Positions 55,351 to 64,000 of a stretch of 64,000 nucleotides of DNA are shown here, in pieces. Both the position numbers and the translations under genes were made by a program. Each line of letters starts with the position of its first letter. Position 1 is the first letter of the stretch. The notes below the pieces were generated by a model that worked only from the letters and a program-made list of their open reading frames with translations, made no database searches and had not been told where the DNA came from. The stretch is from Primula veris (lineage: Eukaryota; Streptophyta; Magnoliopsida; Ericales; Primulaceae): positions 22,628,126-22,692,125 of the forward strand of contig OY821747.1 in the NCBI GenBank assembly GCA_963682055.1, given 5' to 3'.

Positions 55351-56627
55351 TGTTGAACGTTGTTCATCTAATCGATTGTTTTGATGATAACAATATTTGT
55401 AAAACATTATAAAAGCTCGTTTTGCGTAATAATCATTTATCGAGTGTGTCAAAGGTTTGGAATGATAGTTTACGTAAATACGAAGCCAACGGTTCAAGAG
55501 GAACCTCAATCGGATTTGAAACGGACAAATTACGGGCTTTCAAAGTATGTCGAGAAGACCGAAACTTTCCCAGAACAACAAAAAAACGACTAATCATGGC
55601 TAAACGATCGATCATTTATGTGCTTAATTCTTCCAGTGAGCACAACCTAAAAACGACCGATCGCCACCCTAAAACGACCGATCGTTTTAGGCAGAAATCC
55701 TTCCAGTGAGCTCAACACAAAAACGACCGATCACCAGGCTTAAAACGACCGATCGTTTTAAGTATGAATTCTTCCAATGAACACAGATGAAAAATGACCG
55801 ATCGTTTTTCAGAAACGACCGATCGTTTCTGCATAATTTCAAATTCCAGCTTTTCAGCTTATCCTGAGAATGGGGCGAACTGCTGCAAACTAGCAGCTAA
55901 GCTACTCAACAACTGCCAACGGTCATGCATTAAATGATAGACCTTTTTGGCTCTACAAAAAGCCCCAAAATCCATTGTAGAAGGGACCTAATCATCATAC
56001 AACAATTAAGCAATTCCTACAAAGAAATTCTTCAAGCTTATACTACTCATTTTCTTACTTATACTCATAAACATTCTCGAGTGTATTATTATTGTTATCT
56101 TATAAACATCGAGATATTATTTGGTAGTAAGTGAACCATTCAAATTCAATCTTGTAAAAGAGTGTTTTATAAACTCATTTGTGAGCGAGTGATCGGGTAG
56201 AAGCTTTTCAAGCAAGTGTGGCTTAAAAGTTCTAGGCTTTTCATTCGGGATACTCATAAAGTGAGGGGGAGCTAAATCGGTTGATCAAGCTCGTTAGGTT
56301 GTAACCTTGGAATGATATTTTAGTGAAACACTCGGAAGTGAAATCCGAGGAGAGGACGTAGGCACGTTTTGCCGAACCTCTATAAATCTTGTGTTATTTC
56401 TTTTCCCTCAACTTTTACCTTTTGCAAATTATTTATTGTTTATATTCATTGCTTGCTTAAATTAAATTAGCTATTATTTGTTAACGAATTTGTTTAAGTT
56501 ATAAAATCCACTAATTTGCTTAGTTAATAACACATAGTTTTTTATTCCGCGAAAAACGTACAAAACCTTATTCACCCCCCCCCCCCCCCCTCCCCCCCTC
56601 TAAGGTTTAGACACCTACGGACCAACA
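55351..56627 (+). repeat. Copia-3 5' LTR (1277 bp)
   Basis: Starts TGTTGAACGT, ends GGACCAACA. Seven CGACCGATCG-type motifs lie at 55602-55832. A run of 16 C then T then 7 C lies at 56575-56598, close to the U5 end. Confidence 0.92.
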
Positions 56628-56628
56628 A

Positions 56629-56641
56629 TTGATATCAGATC
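56629..56641 (+). other. Altered primer binding site of Copia-3
   Basis: TTGATATCAGATC differs from TTGGTATCAGAGC at two positions, both in the pairing region. Confidence 0.75.
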
Positions 56642-56693
56642 TTAGCTATTATATTTACAAAAATCTAACGATTTTATAGTTTAAAGATCCGCT

Positions 56694-58385
56694 ATGTGTT
56701 CGTACGCCGACTCTAAATCCATAACTAGGCCCCCGTTCTTTGACGGTACAAACTATCCCTATTGGAGAGATCTCATGAAAAATTTCCTTTGTGGTTTCGA
56801 AATAGACCAATGGATTAGCATTAGTAAAGGTTATAAAACACCTAGAAGAAATGGCTTAGATAAACTTGTAGAGGAACTAGACACCGATGAACGCCTCGCC
56901 TTCTCCCTAAATTGTAGGGCTATGACCTCTATCACTTGTGCGCTCTCGCCTAGTGAATATGATAAGATTTCCGGTTGTGACACCGCTAAGCAAATGTGGG
57001 ATAAGCTAGCTATTATGCACGAAGGAACTAGTCAAGTTAAGGACTCTAAAATTAGCATGCTTATTCATGATTATGAATTGTTTAAAGTTGATGAGGACGA
57101 GTCTATTGCTTCCATGTACACTCGTTTTACTAAGATAACTAATGATATTAAAAGACTTGAAAAGGTATACTCTAGCAAGGAGATGGTGACGAAAATCCTA
57201 CGAAGTCTTCCGAGGAAATGGGAATCGAAAGTGACGGCTATACAAGAAGCCAAGGACATGAACACACTCTCTCTCGACAACCTCATAGGATCCTTGAGCA
57301 CCCATGAGCTAGATATGACGACTCAAAAACATGATGATGACTCGAAAAAGAAGAAAGGCATCGCCTTCAAAAGCACAACAAATGACGATAGCGACAACGA
57401 TTCCTCTAGTGAGGATGATGAAATGGCACTCTTCGCCAAACGCTACAACAAGTTCCTAAGTTGGAAAAAGAAGGGTGGACAACGATTTCGGAAAAAGGAG
57501 CATAAGGGAGAGCCTTCCGACAAATCCAACAAGAAGGACGAAATCATTTGTTATAAATGTCACAAGCCCGGACATATGCAAAACGAATGTCCCTTGAAGA
57601 AAAAGGACAAGTTCGGAAAGAAAAAGGAATACAAGAAGGCATTCTTGGCCGCATGGGGGAGCGATGATGATAGCTCCGATAGCGACAATGAAGAATTCGC
57701 AAATCTATGTCTCATGGCTAGAGACGACGATACCGAGGATGTAAGTTTTCACTCCTCTAACTCTTCTATTTCTAGTGATGATGATTTAGATATAAATGAT
57801 GTATTAGCCTCTTTAGAAAAAGCTAGAGGTAAAAACAAATCATTTAGAAAGATGCTAATTACTCTACAAGACGAACTCGAGAACTTAGCCATAAAAAATG
57901 ACTCACTCACGTCTAAAAATGCCGAACTCACCATAGAAAATGACAAGTTAGTTAAAGACCTTAGTTCATGTAAACTCAAGGCGGATAGCGCTGAACTCAC
58001 TCTCGCTAAGTTCACGAAGGGAAGTAAAATGCTAAGTACTATATTAGCTTCTCAACAAGGCACATATGATAAAACCGGTGTAGGGTACAACCCACTCTTA
58101 ACGGCAAAGTATAAAAATCTATTCACCAAACAAGTGGCGAAAAATGAAAGTAGACAACCAAATTACCCTCGAAAGAACAACTCGTATAAAAATAATCTAG
58201 TTTATAATCGTTTTGTTAAACCTATCTCGCATATTAAATGTATTACTTGCAACCGTAGTGATCACTATGAAGATTACATATATTTCCCTTATAGATATAA
58301 AGTAAATAGAAATGATTTGGTTTGGATTCCAAAGGGTCGAGACTCTAACCCTCAAGGACCCAAAAGTGGATTAGGGTACCAATGA
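56694..58385 (+). CDS. Copia-3 gag, 563-codon frame
   Basis: ATG 56694 (MCSYADSKSITRPPFFDG). Capsid domain with YPYWRDLMKNFLCGFEIDQW and KQMWDKLAIMHEGTSQVK up to about residue 200, acidic stretches, a canonical zinc knuckle CYKCHKPGHMQNEC (about 285), and a long coiled coil (about 370-445). A second knuckle (CITCNRSDHYEDY) has lost its Gly-His and last Cys. The frame stops at TGA 58383-58385; pol continues in another frame, so gag-pol is split here. The gag part alone could still make particle protein. Confidence 0.88.
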   Translation: MCSYADSKSITRPPFFDGTNYPYWRDLMKNFLCGFEIDQWISISKGYKTPRRNGLDKLVEELDTDERLAFSLNCRAMTSITCALSPSEYDKISGCDTAKQMWDKLAIMHEGTSQVKDSKISMLIHDYELFKVDEDESIASMYTRFTKITNDIKRLEKVYSSKEMVTKILRSLPRKWESKVTAIQEAKDMNTLSLDNLIGSLSTHELDMTTQKHDDDSKKKKGIAFKSTTNDDSDNDSSSEDDEMALFAKRYNKFLSWKKKGGQRFRKKEHKGEPSDKSNKKDEIICYKCHKPGHMQNECPLKKKDKFGKKKEYKKAFLAAWGSDDDSSDSDNEEFANLCLMARDDDTEDVSFHSSNSSISSDDDLDINDVLASLEKARGKNKSFRKMLITLQDELENLAIKNDSLTSKNAELTIENDKLVKDLSSCKLKADSAELTLAKFTKGSKMLSTILASQQGTYDKTGVGYNPLLTAKYKNLFTKQVAKNESRQPNYPRKNNSYKNNLVYNRFVKPISHIKCITCNRSDHYEDYIYFPYRYKVNRNDLVWIPKGRDSNPQGPKSGLGYQ

Positions 58386-58401
58386 GTGTCTTGTTTTGTA
58401 G

Positions 58402-60411
58402 GTATGCTTGAGGTCAAAAATTAACGAGGACAAGTGGTTCTTGGATAGTGGATGCTCAAGACATATGACGGGAGACAAGACAAAATTTACCACTCTTGCA
58501 CCTAAAGACGGAGGCTTTGTGACCTTCGGGGATAATAGCAAGGGTAAAATCATCGGTATTGGTAGCATTTCTAAACCATCTAATGTTGTTATTGATAATT
58601 TATTGCTTGTGGATGGTCTTAAACATAACTTGCTAAGTATAAGTCAACTTTGTGATTTGGGTCACAAAGTCATTTTTGAAAACTCGCATTGCATCATTCA
58701 TTGTATTTCGGATAATAAAACTATTCTCATGGGTCAAAGACAAAATAATGTCTATATGATTGATTTGAATAGTTCGGTGGATAATGAAGTTAAGTGTCTT
58801 GTTACTATCAACGACAATGGTTGGTTGTGGCATAGACGACTTGGTCATGCTAGTCTTGATTTACTTGCTAAACTTTCTAGTAATGATTTGGTAATAGGTT
58901 TACCAAAAGCTCCTTATATAAAGGACAAACTTTGCCATGCTTGCCAATTAGGCAAACAAACAAAGATTTCTTTTAAGTCTAAAAATATTATATCTACTAC
59001 TCGTTGTTTGGAGCTCATTCATATGGATTTAGTTGGCCCCTCCCGGACACTTAGTCTTGGCAGACGTGCATATGCTTTCGTCATGGTTGACGATTTTAGT
59101 CGCTTTACTTGGGTATTGTTTTTAACTCATAAGCATGAAGCATTTAGAGAATTCTCTATTATTTGCAAAAAGCTCCAAACACGAAAGGGTTATATGATCA
59201 AAAGTATCTGAACCGATCATGATAAGGAATTTGAGAACACTCCATTTCAAACTTATTGTGATGAAAATGGTATTGATCATAATTTTTCGGCCCCTCGTAC
59301 GCCCCAACAAAATGGGGTAGTTGAGAGGAAAAATAGAACCCTAGAGGAAATGGCACGGACCATGCTTTGCGAAAACAATTTGCCAAAGTATTTTTGGGCC
59401 GAAGCCGTAAATTCCGCTTGTTATATTTTAAATAGAGCCTTAATTAGGCCCATATTGAAAAAGACACCTTACGAATTATGGAATGAGCGAAAGCCCAATA
59501 TTTCTCATTTACGTGCATTTGGTTGTAAATGCTATGTTCATAATAATGGTAAGGATAATCTAGGAAAATTCGATGCTAAGTCCGATGAAGGAATTTTCGT
59601 CGGATATGCTATATCGAGTAAACCTTATAGAATTTTTAATAAAAGAACTTTATTGGTGGAAGAGTCGGTACATGTTTCGTTTGATGAGAATTTACCGACG
59701 ATTGATAAGCCTTTAATTGTTCATAATATTAATGATGATATTTTTCATAAAGCATCTTTCTCTAATCATGTTGCATCTAACTTAGAGTCTACGCCTAGTA
59801 TAGAGGTTGAACCCGTTGTTGAAGAAGTCACTATAGAGAGACTTCAAACGGACTTAGAATCTAGTGTACACATTCATGAGGATTTACCTCAAGAATGGAG
59901 GTTTGGCAATCACCATCCGCAAGAATTAATTTTGGGTAACCCGGGAGAAAGAGTGCATACACGTTCTTCTTTAAGAAATATAGTTAATCATTTTGCATTC
60001 TTGTCTCAATTAGAGCCCAAGAACATTCATGAGGCGGAACTCGATGAGAGTTGGGTATTAGCTATGCATGACGAATTAAATCAATTCGAGCGTAGTAACA
60101 TATGGACTTTAGTACCTAGACCGCGTGAGAAAATCATTATAGGTACGAAATGGATATTTCGTAATAAGATGGATGAATCCGGGGTAGTCATTAGAAATAA
60201 GGCTAGACTAGTAGCTCAAGGGTATAACCAAGAAGAAGGCATCGATTTCGATGAAACTTACGCACCCGTAGTTAGACTAGAAGCCATTAGAATGTTGCTT
60301 GCTTATGCTTCTTTTAAACGTTTTAAATTATATCAAATGGATGTTAAAAGTGCATTTTTAAACGGTTTTATAAATGAGGAAGTTTATGTAAAACAACCAC
60401 CCCGGTTTTGA
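58402..60411 (+). pseudogene. Copia-3 protease, integrase and first part of RT (stops and frameshift)
   Basis: Follows a TAG at 58399-58401. The protease WFLDSGCSRHMTGD has an intact DSG. The integrase zinc region WLWHRRLGHASL ... CHACQLGKQ is present. The core has HMDLVGP (first Asp); a TGA at 59209-59211 falls just before TDHDKEFEN (second Asp kept), then GVVERKN (Glu). RT starts [10 protein letters not shown] and [19 protein letters not shown]. An extra base in a C-run near 60401 shifts the frame, ending it at 60411. Confidence 0.9.
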
Positions 60412-61536
60412 AAATCACGAGTTTCCCGATCACGTTTACAAACTTCGAAAAGCACTTTATGGTTTAAAACAAGCACCCCGGGCTTGGTATGAAAGACTTA
60501 GTAAATTTTTGATTAAAAAAGATTTTTCTCGTGGTACTTTAGATACTACTCTTTTTATTAAAAAAGATGGAAAAGACATGCTTTTAATTCAAATATATGT
60601 TGACGATATTATTTTCGGTGCTACTAATGCTCGCATGTGCGAGGAGTTTTCTAAGGGTATGCAAGGTGAATTCGAGATGAGCATGATGGGTGAACTTACC
60701 TACTTTCTTGGATTGCAAATCAAACAAACAAAGGACGGAATTTTCGTCAATCAAGCCAAATACACAAGGGACTTGCTCAAACGATTCAACATGAGCGATG
60801 CAAATCCGCTAGGAACTCCAATGAGTCCGGCAACAAAACTAGACAAGGATGAATCGGGTAAAAGCGTTGACCAAAAGCTCTATAGAGGTAGATTGGATCT
60901 CTCTTATATTTAACCGCAAGTAGACCCGATATCATGTTTAGTGTTTGCTTGTGTGCTAGGTATCAATCTTGCCCTAAGGAATCGCATGTTATAGCCGTTA
61001 AGCGCATATTTAGATATCTTGTAGGTACTTGCAATTTAGGATTGTTTTATCCACATGATACTTCTTTTGAATTGCTTGGCTATTCCGACGCCGACTTTGC
61101 CGGTTGTCGATTAGATAGAAAAAGTACTAGTGGCACTTGCCATTTCTTAGGAAACGCCTTAGTTTCTTGGCATAGCAAGAAACAAAACTCGGTTGCGCTT
61201 TCTACAGCGGAGGCGGAATACGTCGCCGTGGGTAGTTGTTGCGCACAAATCCTTTGGATGCATCAACAACTAAACGACTTTGAATTATCTTTTGATAGTG
61301 TGCCTATTTTATGTGATAATACTAGTGCTATAAATCTTTCGAAAAATCCGATCCAACACTCTCGCACTAAACATATTAATTTGCATCATCATTTTTTAAG
61401 GGATCATGTTCAAAAAGGGGATATTACACTTGAATATATAAGTACCGATAGGCAATTAGCCGATATTTTTACAAAACCCCTTAACGAGGAACAATTTTGT
61501 TTTATTCGACGAGAGTTAGGCATGTTTGATGTGTGA
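60412..61536 (+). pseudogene. Copia-3 second part of RT and RNase H (one frameshift)
   Basis: Continues with [19 protein letters not shown] and the catalytic QIYVDDIIFG, then FEMSMMGELTYFLGLQIKQ. A one-base loss near 60890 shifts the frame again. RNase H from 60934 has GYSDADFAG, STAEAEYVAVG and LCDNTSAINL, ending DIFTKPLNEEQ and stopping at 61536. Catalytic residues are intact in both parts. Confidence 0.9.
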
Positions 61537-61934
61537 AATATACATATATATATATATACTTGATTAATTTTATGTATATTTCAGTATTTTTATACTTTTT
61601 ATGCCGAATCAGTGTCGTACAGTGTAAAAAATTCCAGTTCTGTAACCTATTTACAGTCGATCGATCGTCTGTAAAAACGACCGATCGTTTTGCTACAGAC
61701 GACCGATCATTCCTTAAAAACGACCGATCATTTTTAAAGTGCACTCACTGGAACATTTTGGTTCCAATTCGACCGATCGAACACAAAACGACCGATCGTT
61801 TTTCTGTTTCTCTGTTTTAAAAACGTTCTTCAAACCCTAAGTCAATTCATTCTCAAACCAAATCAACTCTCTCTCACTCAAAATTCACCCCCTTTCACCC
61901 CAAATTCTTCAAAAATCCCAACTTTTATCTGAAT
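61537..61934 (+). other. Copia-3 spacer with CGACCGATCG motifs, upstream of ORF3
   Basis: Six CGACCGATC/GATCGATCG-type words at 61653-61805, matching those in the LTR, lie 130-280 bp before the ORF3 ATG. CT-rich leader sequence follows (61860-61920). Confidence 0.75.
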
Positions 61935-63228
61935 ATGGTTCGTACTAAGAGAACTTCCCTCGTGGATGAAGATGACGAAGCCTACGTGCCTCCGTCCCCT
62001 CGTCCCCGTATTCCTCGCGGTGGCCGCACCGGCTCCTCCACCGCTCCCGGTGCATCTTCCGGCCCTCTTCCTCCTCTCTATCCACCTTCGATGGATAAAC
62101 GAGGTATATTGTCTAACTTCACTCTAGACATGCCTCTATTCCGTGAACGTTTTCCCGCTCTTATGATAGATTTAAGTTTTCACAAACTCGATACTATTCT
62201 TACTCTAAAAGAGCCATTTTACAAAGAAAACGTTTATGAATTCTATCACAACCTAGCTCTTGATAGGGATCATGATGACGCACTCCGCTTGCGTTCATCA
62301 TTTAATGGCCAACCGTTCGTTTACGGTATAGACCGTCTACGAAATCTATTACGCCTAGATAGCGACGGTGTCCATGAGTCTAGTGAGAAACTTTGTGAGA
62401 CTCTCGAGATCAATAACTTCAACGATCTCAAAAACGAAATTTTTCATCCCGTCCATAATAATCGCTCCAACAAGGCCCACGGCCTTCTTTTTTGCAATAA
62501 ATTAGCCTATCATATCCTATCTCATATTGTCCTCCCTCATACTTCCAACTTTACGGATGTCACAAATGAGTACATCTTCCTCCTCGGGTGCATCCATCAC
62601 CGAGTCAAACTTGACTTCGCGACACTCATTTTCTTTAAGATGGACTCGCTCAAAACGAAGTCTAAGAATGGGCTACCTTACGGTGCCTTGATTTCGGCCA
62701 TCTTAAAGGACCTAAATCTCATTCCCGGTGGAACTTTGTTCAAAAACAAGGACAAGCATATTTGGGACACTTCCTATCTTTCCCAAATGTCCATTAAATT
62801 CCATAATACCGACAAGTCCATAACTTGGTCCGGTAAGCGGGTATCCGGCCCCGACTATGCTCCTCTTACCCCCGAAGAGGAAGAGTACGTCGGCCCTAAG
62901 CCAACACCACAAGCCGCTCATGCGGATAATTCATCCGAGTCCCTTCCCCCCACCGATATCCCGACCTCCTCTCGACTTCAAGAAAAAGCTCCCGTGGGAT
63001 CTTCCTCTCGTATCCCGTGCTCCGATAAGTTCTACGATGATCTCTTCATCAACCAATATCGGAATGCCCAAATGACTCGTCGGATGTTTCGATTCTTGCA
63101 ACCGGGTCAGACTAGACCGCGAAAGTGCCGAGCAAAGGGCGCAATTCCACGGCTACTTTCCCGACATTACCGGGCCCCACGACGACAATGACGACGAAGA
63201 AGATGATGCAACCTCCCACCGCGACTAG
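61935..63228 (+). pseudogene. Copia-3 ORF3, PF20167-like, frameshift near the C-terminus
   Basis: ATG 61935 (MVRTKRTSLVDEDDEAYVPP). A basic/Pro-rich N-terminus is followed by the same layout as Copia-1 ORF3: VYEFYHNLAL, then FVYGIDRLRNLLRLD, and GLPYGALISAILKDLN near the end of the domain. The frame runs to 63191, but around 63100-63120 the acidic C-terminal coding sequence (DDNDDEEDD, ending at TAG 63226-63228) moves to another frame, so a small indel is likely. Function unknown. GC content is higher than in pol, especially over the first 200 bases. Confidence 0.75.
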
Positions 63229-63754
63229 GCGGATATTTTTTTTGTTTTTGATGATGTCAAAGGGGGAGAAATACCCTATCTTTTGTTTTGGCCTTGTATT
63301 TCTTATGCGTTCTCATTTCTTTCAATTTCGAACAACGTTGGTTTTTGATGTAATAAGTAGCAAACGCTTTATTTTATGAATCATTATTATGTTGCTTTTT
63401 ATAAGTGCTTATGCGTTGTGAGATTTTTTCTTTAATATATGCATGGTTATAATTGTTATTATTGAGATTGTGCGCATAATATCTAGTTGATTGGGTTATA
63501 CTTGGTGTTTTTCATTTGTGGCGATTGACCAATTTTAGGAAAAACTATGGCCGATTTTTCGCTAACATTTGATCTTTTGTTATCCTTAATCGTTTTAGCT
63601 TTGTTATACTTCGTTTAAATCGGATGTTATGACATTTACTTGTTTCTTTTCTAAAAACCTTTTATCCAAGTAAAACGTCATCTACACATCTCGGTTATAC
63701 ATGTCTTAGCAAAAAGAGCTTATAGTATGTTATAGTCAATATTTTGTCATCATC
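63229..63754 (+). other. Copia-3 3' untranslated region
   Basis: Non-coding, T-rich. It contains AAAGGGGGAGAA near 63258, a second purine run ahead of the true polypurine tract. Confidence 0.6.
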
Positions 63755-63768
63755 AAAAAGGGAGAGAT
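63755..63768 (+). other. Copia-3 polypurine tract
   Basis: AAAAAGGGAGAGAT immediately precedes the TG of the 3' LTR. Confidence 0.85.
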
Positions 63769-64000
63769 TGTTGAACGTTGTTCTTCTAATCGATTGTTTT
63801 GATGATAACAATATTTGTAAAACATTATAAAAGCTCGTTTTGCGTACTAATCATTTATCGAGTGTGTCAAAGGTTTGGAATGATAGTTTACGTAAATACG
63901 AAGCCAACAGTTCAAGCGGAACCTCAATCGGATTTGAAACGGACAAATTACGGGCTTTCAAAGTATGTCGAGAAGACCGAAACTTTCCCAGAACAACAAA
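63769..64000 (+). repeat. Copia-3 3' LTR, first 232 bp
   Basis: TGTTGAACGTTGTTC matches the 5' LTR with four substitutions over the visible part. Confidence 0.93.

Larger units (their letters stand above)
55351..64000 (+). mobile_element. Copia-3: SIRE-like retrotransposon, 3' LTR runs off the window
   Basis: 5' LTR 55351-56627, altered tRNA-Met primer site, gag, pol in three frames, spacer with palindromic motifs, ORF3, polypurine tract, start of 3' LTR at 63769. The 232 visible bases of the 3' LTR differ from the 5' LTR at four sites (1.7%). It is inserted within the RNase H remnant of the preceding fragment. Confidence 0.93.

Noticed and set aside
1..64000. tRNA, rRNA and other structured RNA genes
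   Set aside because: The only tRNA-like strings are primer binding sites (TGGTATCAGAGC); no cloverleaf or rRNA segment was recognised by eye. A tRNAscan/Infernal search would settle this.

Overview
The window is repeat-rich nuclear DNA of a flowering plant, probably a eudicot; the species cannot be read from it. The reasons are AT-rich non-coding sequence, spliced GDSL-lipase and GASA-type genes, a plant mobile domain (PMD) gene, and nested LTR retrotransposons with plant-type primer sites. There are no bacterial operons, CRISPR arrays or rRNA/tRNA genes that I could see.

Layout: 1-5836 holds a MULE transposase (minus, cut by the window edge), a cluster of AAACCGTA palindromes, and a four-exon PMD gene (minus) killed by two in-frame TAG codons. 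5837-15769 is a SIRE-like Copia element (Copia-1) with a third ORF after pol. 15770-18633 is a poorly understood stretch with three small coiled-coil reading frames on the plus strand. 18634-22223 is a decayed minus-strand Gypsy gag with its LTR. 23378-23926 is a complete TRIM. 24237-24996 holds a GASA-like fragment and a coiled-coil ORF. 25359-27708 is a large inverted-repeat (foldback-like) element enclosing a 21-bp minisatellite.

The only gene that looks intact and host-like is the five-exon GDSL esterase/lipase at 28571-31077. A second GDSL copy (37592-39389, minus) has a stop codon, and two shorter remnants follow. Between the two GDSL genes sits a very young Gypsy-derived element (31761-37130; 937-bp LTRs differing at about five sites, GAAAA target duplication) whose pol is chimeric and catalytically decayed, so it must be moved in trans. 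A 1.2-kb segment right of GDSL-2 is tandemly duplicated. One copy carries a 501-bp hAT-type MITE, and the other was split by Copia-2 (42128-50218). A minus-strand relative of Copia-1 (50929-55350) is in turn interrupted by Copia-3 (55351 to beyond the window), giving several layers of nesting.

The most interesting pattern is that the two SIRE-like families each carry their own short palindromic motif (GTTGCAAC in Copia-1 and its relative; CGACCGATCG in Copia-3). In each family it is repeated both in the LTR and in the non-coding stretch before the extra third ORF. The third ORFs are diverged relatives of one protein family. This suggests a motif-plus-ORF3 module of unknown function. All four large Copia/SIRE copies are inactivated by stops and frameshifts.
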